Below are positions 15,415 to 22,176 of a stretch of DNA of 29,861 nt, piece by piece. The notes beneath the pieces are model-generated. The model was not told the origin of the DNA and ran no database searches. It saw only the letters and a list, made by a program, of their open reading frames with translations. How positions within the stretch are numbered: position 1 is the stretch's first letter; the number at the start of each line of letters is the position of its first letter. Made by a program: the position numbers and the translations under genes. Source of the stretch: JANYIP01 sp031394045. GTDB lineage: Bacteria > Actinomycetota > Actinomycetes > Prado026. The stretch spans positions 1 to 29,861 of the forward strand of contig JANMWN010000189.1 in the NCBI GenBank assembly GCA_031394045.1, given 5' to 3'.

Positions 15415-15519
15415 GGTGCGAGGTTACCGGCGCGGACGCTCCGTAGGCGGCCACCACGCGAGGTCGCGCCTACCGGCTCAAGGTCACAGGGGGTCGTGAC
15501 GATCTCCCGAAGGTCCGCC

Positions 15520-15542
15520 GAACCAAGCTCGACGGCACCGTC
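15520..15542 (+). promoter_or_regulatory. Possible ECF-type promoter for the lipoprotein gene
   Basis: GAACC (15520-15524) and CGTC (15539-15542, followed by TGA) resemble ECF -35 and -10 elements but the 14-base spacer is one or two bases short. It lies in the 211-base space between divergent genes. If real, the transcript would carry the 16-base tandem repeat in its leader. Weak call. Confidence 0.25.
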
Positions 15543-15581
15543 TGACCGAGAAACCGAGAGCTCAGCCAGATCCGAGAGCCG

Positions 15582-15613
15582 TCTCGCCCAAGAGCAGTCT
15601 CGCCCAAGAGCAG
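15582..15613 (+). repeat. Perfect 16-bp tandem duplication in a 5' leader
   Basis: TCTCGCCCAAGAGCAG occurs at 15582-15597 and again, without mismatch or gap, at 15598-15613. The second copy ends just before the GGAGG ribosome site of the lipoprotein gene. The exact identity suggests a recent slippage event; it may alter the leader length between strains. Confidence 0.9.
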
Positions 15614-15625
15614 TGGAGGAACACC

Positions 15626-16348
15626 ATGCGTCGCACCCGTACCCGTACCGCCCTTGCGGTGGTCGCCGTGGCCTCGGCCGCGATGCTGACCGCCTGCGGC
15701 AGTACGTCGGCAGGATCGGCATCTGGCGGCGCTGGCTCACCCAAGGCTGCAGCCTCGACCGCGAACGGCGTCGAGAAGCTCACCGCCGCCGAGATCCTCA
15801 CCAAGGCGCAGAGCGCAGCCGTGGCGGCGACCTCGGTCCACGTCGCCGGCAATGCCGGCACGGTGTCCATCGACCTGCTGATCGGCAGCAAGGCCTCCGA
15901 CGCCAAGGTCGGGATCAGCGGCAACAAGGTCGAGGTCGTCTGGGTCGGCGGCGCGTACTTCCTCAAGGCGGACGCCGCGACCTGGAAGACCTTGGGCAAC
16001 GCCAAGGCCTCTGCGCTGCTCGCGGGCAAGTACGCCAAGATCACCGACACCATGGCCACGGGCTACAAGAGCTTCACCGACATGAGCGAGTTCTTCACGG
16101 GCACCCTGAAGCCGACCGGCACCGTCAGCAAGGGCGACGTGTCGACGGTCGACGGGCAGCGCGTGATCGCGCTGAGGGACGGCTCAGACGGGTCGCTCCT
16201 CTTCATCGCCCTCGACGGCCCGCCGTACCCGGTCAAAACCTCGAACACCGGCAAGGACGGCGGCGTGGTGACGTTCAGCGACTGGAACAAGCCGGACAGC
16301 GTCACGGCTCCCGCGGCCGCCGACGTGATCGACCTCGCCAAGCTCTAG
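15626..16348 (+). CDS. Exported lipoprotein, LppX/LprG-like fold suspected
   Basis: 240 residues. A basic start (MRRTRTRT) and hydrophobic stretch end in the lipobox LTAC with lipidated C24, then a Gly/Ser/Ala-rich linker. The mature part begins LTAAEILTKAQSAAVAATSVHV and contains KVEVVWVGGAYFLKADAATW, MSEFFTGTLKPTGTVSKG and VDGQRVIALRDG. This pattern is common in actinobacterial cell-surface lipoproteins with a LolA/LprG-like beta fold. Specific function is unknown; lipid or glycolipid binding is possible. ATG at 15626 has GGAGGA 6 bases upstream. It stands alone, divergent from the MgtE_N/CBS operon. Confidence 0.85.
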   Translation: MRRTRTRTALAVVAVASAAMLTACGSTSAGSASGGAGSPKAAASTANGVEKLTAAEILTKAQSAAVAATSVHVAGNAGTVSIDLLIGSKASDAKVGISGNKVEVVWVGGAYFLKADAATWKTLGNAKASALLAGKYAKITDTMATGYKSFTDMSEFFTGTLKPTGTVSKGDVSTVDGQRVIALRDGSDGSLLFIALDGPPYPVKTSNTGKDGGVVTFSDWNKPDSVTAPAAADVIDLAKL

Positions 16349-16380
16349 CTGGGCCCGGCTCCAAACCGAGTCGGTCCTGG

Positions 16381-16449
16381 GTTGATCTTGAGTTGATCTT
16401 GAGAGATCACTGGCCGACACGCCGTACGGACCAGTGATCTCTCAAGATC
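16381..16449. terminator. Perfect 19-bp stem hairpin with preceding 11-bp tandem repeat
   Basis: GATCTTGAGAGATCACTGG at 16395-16413 is the exact reverse complement of 16431-16449, with a 17-base loop. Just before and overlapping it, GTTGATCTTGA occurs twice in tandem (16381-16391 and 16392-16402). The hairpin lies between the lipoprotein stop and the PhzF start (18 bases upstream of the latter). It may terminate the lipoprotein transcript, act as an operator or leader structure for phzF, or be a dispersed repeat. The stem is AT-richer than its surroundings. Confidence 0.7.
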
Positions 16450-16467
16450 GTCGGTGAAACTGAGGGG

Positions 16468-17385
16468 ATGGACCCCTCGCTGGAGTACCGGATCGTCGAC
16501 GTGTTCACCGACGAGGCGTACGCGGGAAACCCGCTGGCCGTCGTCCTCGGCGCCGACGACCTGACCGATGACCAGTTGCAGCGGATCGCCCGGGAGTTCC
16601 ACCTGTCCGAGACGGCGTTCCCGATGGAACCCACCGCCGACCAGCGGGCGCGTGGCGTCGACTACCGGCTGCGCATCTTCACCCCCGACGTCGAGCTGCC
16701 CTTCGCCGGCCACCCCAGCGTGGGTACGGGCTGGCTGATGGCCCAGCTGGGCCGGGTGGCTGCGGGCCGGGTCGTGCAGGCCTGCATCGCCGGTGAGCTT
16801 CCGCTCTCGGTATCCGCGGCCGGCGGTCCGGTCGAGCTGACCGGCGGCGTACCGACCGCCTCAGACCTGATCGACCCGGCGCCGCTGCTCGCCGCGGTGG
16901 GGCTCACCGCCGCCGACCTGGCCGACCCGGATCCCGGCGTCGGGAGCCACCTGCCGCGCGTCTGCGGGACCGGCCTCGGCTTCGCGATCCTGCCGGTACG
17001 GCCCGACGCGCTCGCCCGCTGCAGCCCCGACCTCGCGCTGCTCGAGGCGTTCGCGCACGAGAAGTCCGAGGCGACCGGCGTGTACGTGGTGGCCTGGGAC
17101 GCCGCCACGCAGACCGCCCGGGCCCGGATGTTTGCCGGCGACGTCGGTGTCGCCGAGGACGCGGCCACCGGATCGGCGGCCCTGGCCTACGGCGTCTGGC
17201 TGGTGGCCTCGGGGCTGCTGCACGAGTCCACCTCGTACGTCGTGACCCAGGGCGTCGAGATGGGCCGGCCGTCGACCCTTGCCTGCTCGGTCGACGTCGC
17301 CGACGGTCAGGCCGTGGAGGTACGCGTAGGCGGCAACGTCGTGCCTGTCGCTGAGGGCAGGATCACGCCCCCTCGGCCGCGCTGA
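16468..17385 (+). CDS. PhzF-family isomerase/epimerase-like protein
   Basis: 305 residues, usual length for the family. Characteristic sequences are VDVFTDEAYAGNPLAVVL (11-28), FHLSETAF with catalytic-type E48, RIFTPDVELPFAGHPSVGTGW (about 71-91) and EDAATGSAALAYGVWL near residues 230-245, which together form the two-lobed diaminopimelate-epimerase-like fold. PhzF itself isomerises a phenazine precursor; most family members have unknown substrates, and no phenazine genes are nearby. ATG at 16468 follows directly on GAGGGG, too close for a normal ribosome site, so the message may be leaderless or weakly translated. The 3' end overlaps the convergent small gene by 23 bases. Confidence 0.9.
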   Translation: MDPSLEYRIVDVFTDEAYAGNPLAVVLGADDLTDDQLQRIAREFHLSETAFPMEPTADQRARGVDYRLRIFTPDVELPFAGHPSVGTGWLMAQLGRVAAGRVVQACIAGELPLSVSAAGGPVELTGGVPTASDLIDPAPLLAAVGLTAADLADPDPGVGSHLPRVCGTGLGFAILPVRPDALARCSPDLALLEAFAHEKSEATGVYVVAWDAATQTARARMFAGDVGVAEDAATGSAALAYGVWLVASGLLHESTSYVVTQGVEMGRPSTLACSVDVADGQAVEVRVGGNVVPVAEGRITPPRPR

Positions 17386-17779
17386 CCGGCCGCAGCCTGG
17401 TGATCCGTGAGTGCGCCGCCCACCGAGCCGGCTGACCCTCCCCGTCGGGCGGGCTCTGCCGGCGGGCGTGCAGCTCCGCCGCCGCAGCGACCCAGTCAGC
17501 GCCCCCCACCTCGAGCGGCTCGACCGACGCGTCGATGCGTACGAGCAGGCTGCCCTTGTCCTTGCTGCGCAACGAGATCTCGACGGTCGGCAGGTCCCCG
17601 AGCCCCGGCAGCAGCTGCTCGTCACCCTCGTGGACCACGTACGCCGCGCCGTCGACCCAGGCGTACCAAGCGAGTCGAGGTGTGGCCACCGAGGGCAGCG
17701 CGAGCCAGAGCACCGCGGACCGCCGCAGCGCCTCCTGCGCCAGAGCCAGCCGCAGCTGCGGCGACGCGACCGGGTCCAT
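17363..17779 (-). CDS. Small protein, possibly FMN-binding split barrel
   Basis: 138 residues from ATG at 17779. The sequence includes AVLWLALPSVATPRLAWYAWVDG, HEGDEQLLPGLGDLPTVEISLRSKDKG and VRIDASVEPLEVGGADWVAAAAEL. The strand pattern is reminiscent of pyridoxamine-phosphate-oxidase-like split barrels, but I cannot name a family with confidence. An in-frame ATG at 17788 would have a ribosome site directly touching it; CAGG 9 bases before 17779 and the CAGGAT -10-like box favour 17779. It is divergent from the EamA permease with 26 bases between starts, and overlaps phzF tail to tail. Confidence 0.6.
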   Translation of the reverse strand: MDPVASPQLRLALAQEALRRSAVLWLALPSVATPRLAWYAWVDGAAYVVHEGDEQLLPGLGDLPTVEISLRSKDKGSLLVRIDASVEPLEVGGADWVAAAAELHARRQSPPDGEGQPARWAAHSRITRLRPVSAAEGA

Positions 17780-17785
17780 CCGCCG

Positions 17786-17800
17786 CATCCTGCCAGGATG
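17786..17800. promoter_or_regulatory. Symmetric divergent -10 element between small gene and EamA gene
   Basis: CATCCT-GCC-AGGATG (17786-17800) is a perfect inverted repeat. On the plus strand it supplies CAGGAT 6 bases before the GTG at 17806; on the minus strand it supplies CAGGAT 7 bases before the ATG at 17779. Both spacings suit leaderless transcripts. One polymerase site would exclude the other. Confidence 0.4.
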
Positions 17801-17805
17801 AGGCC

Positions 17806-18759
17806 GTGACGACGCGACCCTCGGCCGGGGCGACGGGCGCGAGTGCCGTCGGCCGCCCACCCCCGCGCGACGTGCTGCTCATGGTCGTCGGGGTGCTCGC
17901 TGTCTCGACGTCCGGCCCGCTGATCGCGGCCACAGTCGCGCCGGCGCTGGCCATCGCCTTCTGGCGCAACGCCATGGCGACCGGGGTCATCGCCCCGTAC
18001 GCCCTGTGGCGGCACCGCGGCGAGCTGCTCGCCATGGGCCGCCGCGAGCTGGTGCTCGCCCTCGCTGCCGGCGTCCTGCTGGCCGCGCACTTCGCGACCT
18101 GGGTGCCCTCGTTGCGCTACACCTCCGTCGCGTCGTCGACCGCACTCGTCGCTGTGCAGCCGGTATGGACCGCACTGGTCGCGGCCCGGCTGGGGCAGCA
18201 CGTCCCCCGGCGGGCCTGGCTCGGGATGGCGGTGGCGTTCGGCGGCGTACTGGTGCTCACCGGCGTCGATCTGTCGCTGTCGGGGCGGGCCCTGTTCGGC
18301 GACCTGCTCGCCCTCGTCGGCGGCATCTTCGCCGCGCTGTACGTGTCCGCCGGGTCGGAGGCCAGACGCAGCATGAGCACCACCGCGTACACGCTGATCT
18401 GCTACGGCCTCTGCTCGGTGATCCTGCTGGTGGTGTGCCTGGTCGGAGGGCAGGACCTCGGCGGGTACGACGGCAGCACCTGGCTCAAGCTGGTCGCCCT
18501 GACCGTCGGCGCACAGCTGCTCGGGCACTCGGTGTTCAACATCGTGCTGCGCACCACGTCCCCGACGGTCGTGTCGATGTCGCTGCTGTTCGAGATGCCG
18601 GGCGCGGCGCTGATTGCCGCGGTGTGGCTCGGTCAGTCGCCGCCGTGGGGAGTGCTCCCGGCGGCGGCGCTCCTGCTCGCCGGGGTGGCGCTGGTCATCA
18701 GCTCCGGTGGGCTGGGTCGGACCGGACCCGAGAATCTGATCGAGGCACCCCCTCGCTAG
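17806..18759 (+). CDS. EamA/DMT-superfamily permease
   Basis: 317 residues from GTG at 17806. Ten hydrophobic helices arranged as two EamA repeats are readable: first VLLMVVGVLAVSTSGPLIAA to GMAVAFGGVLVLTGV, second GDLLALVGGIFAALYVSAG to LLLAGVALVISSGG. Landmarks include AFWRNAM, RYTSVASSTALVAVQPVW and LFEMPGAALIAAVWLGQ, all typical of drug/metabolite or amino-acid exporters such as RhaT/YdcZ/RarD relatives. The substrate cannot be told from sequence. The frame is open further upstream but overlaps the divergent gene. Its TAG stop forms part of the -10 box of the next gene. Confidence 0.88.
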   Translation: MTTRPSAGATGASAVGRPPPRDVLLMVVGVLAVSTSGPLIAATVAPALAIAFWRNAMATGVIAPYALWRHRGELLAMGRRELVLALAAGVLLAAHFATWVPSLRYTSVASSTALVAVQPVWTALVAARLGQHVPRRAWLGMAVAFGGVLVLTGVDLSLSGRALFGDLLALVGGIFAALYVSAGSEARRSMSTTAYTLICYGLCSVILLVVCLVGGQDLGGYDGSTWLKLVALTVGAQLLGHSVFNIVLRTTSPTVVSMSLLFEMPGAALIAAVWLGQSPPWGVLPAAALLLAGVALVISSGGLGRTGPENLIEAPPR

Positions 18760-18762
18760 GGT
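18757..18762 (+). promoter_or_regulatory. TAGGGT -10 box, leaderless promoter of the CoA lyase gene
   Basis: TAGGGT fits the actinobacterial -10 pattern TANNNT and lies 6 bases before the ATG at 18769. No ribosome site precedes that ATG. The first three bases are the stop codon of the EamA gene. No good -35 is seen. Confidence 0.5.
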
Positions 18763-18768
18763 CGCGCC

Positions 18769-19740
18769 ATGACCCAGACCTCCGAGCGTGCGCTGCGCTC
18801 CCGCCGTTCGTGCCTCGCCGTACCCGGCAGCAGCCCGAAGATGATCGACAAGGCGCGTGGGCTGCCGGCCGACCAGGTCTTCCTCGACCTCGAGGACGCT
18901 TGCGCGCCGCTTGCAAAGGCGGCCGCCCGCGGCACGATCGTCGCTGCGCTGAACGAGGGTGGCTGGGGCGACCGGATCAGGGTCGTCCGCGTCAACGACT
19001 GGACCACGGAGTGGACCTACCGCGACGTCGTCGAGGTTGTCGAGGGGGCCGGCCCGAACCTGGACGCGATCATGCTGCCCAAGGTGCAGACCGCCGAGCA
19101 GGTGGTCGCCCTGGACCTGCTGATGACGCAGGTCGAGAAGACCATGGGGTACGAGGTCGGCCGGATCGGCATCGAGGCCCAGATCGAGAACGCGCTGGGT
19201 CTGATCAACGTCGACGCGATCGCGGCCGCGTCCCCTCGCGTCGAGACGATCATCTTCGGCCCAGCCGACTTCATGGCCAGCATCAACATGAAGTCGCTGG
19301 TCGTCGGCGAGCAGCCCCCGGGGTACGACGTGGGGGACGCCTACCACTACATCCTGATGCGGATCCTGATGGCGGCCCGGGCGTACGGCAAGCAGGCCAT
19401 CGACGGCCCGTACCTTCAGATCCGCGACGTCGAGGGCTTCACTCGTGTCGCCGGTCGGTCCGCTGCGCTCGGCTTCGACGGCAAGTGGTGCCTGCACCCC
19501 GGCCAGATCGATGCCTGCAACGAGGTCTACGCGCCCCGGCAGGCCGACTACGACCATGCCGAGCTGATCCTGGACGCGTACGACCACTACACCTCCGCGG
19601 CCGGCGGCGCCCGGGGTGCGGTGATGCTGGGCGACGAGATGATCGACGAGGCCTCGCGCAAGATGGCCCTGGTCATCTCGGCCAAGGGCCGCGCCGCAGG
19701 GATGGCGCGTACCCAGACCTTCGAGGTACCCACGAGCTAG
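18769..19740 (+). CDS. CitE-like CoA-ester lyase (HpcH/HpaI aldolase family)
   Basis: 323 residues. Motifs run: CLAVPGSSPKMIDKARGL (CoA and phosphate contacts), QVFLDLEDACAP, RVVRVNDWTTEW, IMLPKVQTAEQV, RIGIEAQIENALGLIN (metal-binding Glu), IIFGPADFMAS (metal-binding Asp) and GFDGKWCLHPGQI. The length and GPADF-type motif match stand-alone CitE/malyl-CoA lyase relatives rather than the citrate lyase complex subunit. The M. tuberculosis relative Rv2498c is reported to split citramalyl-CoA and 3-hydroxy-3-methylglutaryl-CoA. The acyl-CoA dehydrogenase and MaoC genes nearby support a short-chain acyl-CoA breakdown route, such as leucine or itaconate; the exact substrate is inferred. Confidence 0.88.
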   Translation: MTQTSERALRSRRSCLAVPGSSPKMIDKARGLPADQVFLDLEDACAPLAKAAARGTIVAALNEGGWGDRIRVVRVNDWTTEWTYRDVVEVVEGAGPNLDAIMLPKVQTAEQVVALDLLMTQVEKTMGYEVGRIGIEAQIENALGLINVDAIAAASPRVETIIFGPADFMASINMKSLVVGEQPPGYDVGDAYHYILMRILMAARAYGKQAIDGPYLQIRDVEGFTRVAGRSAALGFDGKWCLHPGQIDACNEVYAPRQADYDHAELILDAYDHYTSAAGGARGAVMLGDEMIDEASRKMALVISAKGRAAGMARTQTFEVPTS

Positions 19741-19805
19741 TCGACGGGCACGTGCGTGTGAGGTCAGGGCATACTCGGGAAACGCCCGACAGGTAGGAGC
19801 ACGTG

Positions 19806-21017
19806 ATGGGCCGGCTTGCGCAGACCGAGGGATTGACCGACATCCAGCAGGAGATCCTGCAGGCCGTCCGTGACTTCGTCGACGGCGAGATCATCCCCAA
19901 CGCCCAGAGGCTGGAGCATGCGGACGAGTACCCCGCGGACATCGTCGAGGGGATGAAGGCGATGGGGATCTTCGGGTTGATGATCCCCGAGGAGTACGGC
20001 GGCCTGGGCGAGTCCCTGCTGACGTACGCGCTGTGCGTGGAGGAGATCGCGCGCGGCTGGATGAGCGTCTCGGGCATCATCAACACGCACTTCATCGTGG
20101 CGTACATGCTGATGCAGCACGGGACCGAGGAGCAGAAGCAGCACTTCCTGCCGCGGATGGCGACGGGGGAGGTGCGGGGGGCGTTCTCGATGAGCGAGCC
20201 GGGCTGCGGCTCTGACGTCTCGGCGATCACGTCCAGGGCGGTGCGCGACGACGCGACCGGCGAGTGGACCTTGACGGGGCAGAAGATGTGGCTCACCAAC
20301 GGTGGTTCGTCCACGCTGGTCGCCGTACTAGTACGTGCCGACCAGGACGCTGAGCAGGACGCGTCCGTCTATCGCAAGATGGCGACGTTCCTGATCGAGA
20401 AGCCGGCCGGGTTCGGGCAGGTGCTCCCCGGGCTGACCATCCCCGGCAAGATCGACAAGATGGGCTACAAGGGCGTCGACACCACTGAGCTCGTCATGGA
20501 CGGCCTGCGGCTGCCGGAGAGCGCGCTGCTCGGCGGCAAGACGGGCCAGGGTTTCTACCAGATGATGGACGGCGTCGAGGTGGGCCGCGTCAACGTCGCT
20601 GCGCGCGCCTGCGGGCTGGCGCACCGGGCCTTCGAGCTGGGCATCGCGTACTCCCAGCAGCGGGTGACCTTCGGCAAGCCGATCGCGGAGCACCAGGCGG
20701 TCGCGTTCCGCCTGGCGGACATGGCCACCAAGGTCGAGGCCGCGCACCAGATGATGATCATGGCGGCGCGCAAGAAGGACTCGGGCGAGCGCAACGACCT
20801 CGAGGCGGGGATGGCCAAGTACCTCGCCAGCGAGTTCTGCCGCGACGTGGTCGAGGACTCGTTCCGGATCCACGGCGGGTACGGCTACTCCAAGGAGTAC
20901 GAGATCGAGCGGCTCTACCGCGAGGCGCCCATGCTGCTGATCGGCGAAGGCACCGCCGACATCCAGCGCATGATCATCGGGCGAAGGCTGCTCGAGGACT
21001 ACAGGCTCAAGGGCTGA
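19806..21017 (+). CDS. Acyl-CoA dehydrogenase
   Basis: 403 residues from ATG at 19806, which has TAGGAG 6 bases upstream; a GTG at 19803 is too close to it. The family signatures are GAFSMSEPGCGSDVS (FAD/substrate site), LTGQKMWLTNGG and, near the C-terminus, RIHGGYGYSKEYEIERLYRE with LIGEGTADIQRMIIG. FAD-linked alpha,beta-dehydrogenation of a short or branched acyl-CoA is expected, with electrons passing to ETF. By neighbours it resembles the FadE19 group linked to branched-chain amino-acid breakdown. It contains the run of rare codons GTA CTA GTA CGT at 20326-20337. It is in line with the CoA lyase, 65 bases downstream. Confidence 0.93.
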   Translation: MGRLAQTEGLTDIQQEILQAVRDFVDGEIIPNAQRLEHADEYPADIVEGMKAMGIFGLMIPEEYGGLGESLLTYALCVEEIARGWMSVSGIINTHFIVAYMLMQHGTEEQKQHFLPRMATGEVRGAFSMSEPGCGSDVSAITSRAVRDDATGEWTLTGQKMWLTNGGSSTLVAVLVRADQDAEQDASVYRKMATFLIEKPAGFGQVLPGLTIPGKIDKMGYKGVDTTELVMDGLRLPESALLGGKTGQGFYQMMDGVEVGRVNVAARACGLAHRAFELGIAYSQQRVTFGKPIAEHQAVAFRLADMATKVEAAHQMMIMAARKKDSGERNDLEAGMAKYLASEFCRDVVEDSFRIHGGYGYSKEYEIERLYREAPMLLIGEGTADIQRMIIGRRLLEDYRLKG

Positions 21018-21073
21018 CCGCATACGCGTCGGCCGTACGCCAGCAGCCGCTGGCCCGTCAGGAGGTGGCACCC

Positions 21074-21571
21074 GTGTCGCAGTTCTCCCCGTCCAACCTG
21101 CCAGGTCAACACGGCCAGCAGCCGGTGCAGAACCGCCCGCTGCTGGCGAGCTACAAGACGTACGCGGAGGCCCAGCGCGCCGTGGACTTCTTGTCCGACA
21201 ACAAGTTTCCGGTCGAGAACGTCGGGATCGTCGGCAGTGACCTCAAGATGGCCGAGACCGTCCTCGGCCGCCTCACGTGGGGCCGAGCGATCGCCGGCGG
21301 GCTCGCGTCCGGCGCCTGGTTCGGCATGTTCGTCGGGCTCCTGCTCGGGCTGTTCGCCAAGAGCGGCACCAGCTCGTTCGAGCTGATCCTGTTCGGCCTG
21401 TTCTACGGCGCGATCTTCGGCGCGATCTTCGGTGCGGTCGGGTACGCCCTGTCGGGCGGGCGCCGCGACTTCACCTCGCGCAGCCAGATCGTGGCCACGA
21501 CCTACGACGTCGTCTGCTCCTGGCCCAAGCTCGAGGAGGCCAAGGCTGCGCTGGCCCGCCTTGAGGCGTGA
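21074..21571 (+). CDS. General-stress-protein-17M-like membrane protein
   Basis: 165 residues from GTG at 21074, with AGGAGG (21060-21065) 8 bases upstream; the earlier GTG at 21065 lies inside that site. The N-terminal domain LLASYKTYAEAQRAVDFLSDNKFPVENVGIVG resembles the general stress protein 17M-like ferredoxin-fold module. Two glycine-rich hydrophobic hairpin segments follow (AIAGGLASGAWFGMFVGLLLGLF and LFGLFYGAIFGAIFGAVGYALS). The C-terminal KLEEAKAALARLEA closes the fold. Similar to M. tuberculosis Rv1234 as I recall it. Role unknown, possibly envelope stress. Its stop overlaps the SUFU gene start (GTGA). Confidence 0.82.
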   Translation: MSQFSPSNLPGQHGQQPVQNRPLLASYKTYAEAQRAVDFLSDNKFPVENVGIVGSDLKMAETVLGRLTWGRAIAGGLASGAWFGMFVGLLLGLFAKSGTSSFELILFGLFYGAIFGAIFGAVGYALSGGRRDFTSRSQIVATTYDVVCSWPKLEEAKAALARLEA

Positions 21572-22176
21572 GCGCAGAGCTGCTGGTCGACGTCGAGGCG
21601 CACCTCGTCGCGGCGCTGGGTGAGGTACGCGGCCGGGCGGCGGTCACGTTCGTCGGTACCGACCGGGTCGAGGTGCTGCGTTTCGGAGGTCTGGGGCACA
21701 GCGGAGGTGTGGGGCACAGCGGAGGTGTGGGGGATCCCGTCCGGTACGTGACGCTCGGGATGGCGCGGTACCCGATGACCGACCCGGCCGAGCTCGCGCC
21801 CGCCCCGGACCAGGGCCCGCGCGCGGAGCTGCTGCTGACGCTGAACGAACCGCGCGACGACGTGTTCCGACGGCTGGCCGTGCTGGCGATGACCCCGTCC
21901 GTGGAGGGGCTGGTCGTCGCGGCCGGCGCCAGCCTCGACCTCAGCGAACCGCTGTGGGACGGCGCCGGGTTCAGCGCGGTCCTCGTCGGCTCCCCGGGCG
22001 GGCTGGTCGAGGACGTCGCGGGCCCGCACCCGGTGCAGTTCTTCCCGCTGTTCCCGATGACGCCGGCCGAGGCGGCCTGGCGCCGGGTCCACGGCGCGGA
22101 AGCGCTCGAGGCTCGCTGGCTCGCGGAGGGCACCGACCTGCGGGACCCGAGGCGGCGAGCGGTGTCGCTGGCATGA
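21568..22176 (+). CDS. Suppressor-of-fused (SUFU)-domain protein
   Basis: 202 residues from a GTG overlapping the previous stop. The fold is indicated by VRYVTLGMARYPMTDP, RAELLLTLNEPRDDVFRRLAVLAM, GLVVAAGASLDLSEPLWDGAGFSAVLVG and FFPLFPMTPAEAAWRRVHGAEALEARW, all characteristic of the bacterial SUFU-like family. In animals SUFU binds Gli factors; bacterial roles are largely unknown, with some members proposed as immunity proteins in toxin systems. No toxin gene is next to it. A glycine-rich insertion encoded by an 18-base tandem repeat (GGLGHSGGVGHSGGVG) breaks the N-terminal strand region. The stop overlaps the DUF2332 start. Confidence 0.75.
   Translation: MSAELLVDVEAHLVAALGEVRGRAAVTFVGTDRVEVLRFGGLGHSGGVGHSGGVGDPVRYVTLGMARYPMTDPAELAPAPDQGPRAELLLTLNEPRDDVFRRLAVLAMTPSVEGLVVAAGASLDLSEPLWDGAGFSAVLVGSPGGLVEDVAGPHPVQFFPLFPMTPAEAAWRRVHGAEALEARWLAEGTDLRDPRRRAVSLA
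21685..21732 (+). repeat. 18-bp in-frame tandem repeat, 2.7 copies
   Basis: GGAGGTCTGGGGCACAGC (21685-21702), the same with one change at 21703-21720, and a 12-base third copy (21721-21732). It encodes the hexapeptide GG[LV]GHS inside the SUFU-domain protein. A multiple of three, so copy changes would keep the frame. Confidence 0.85.

Noticed and set aside
16861..19587. A 908-codon open frame on the minus strand
   Set aside because: It runs antisense through phzF, the EamA permease and the CoA lyase and has only composition-driven low-complexity sequence.
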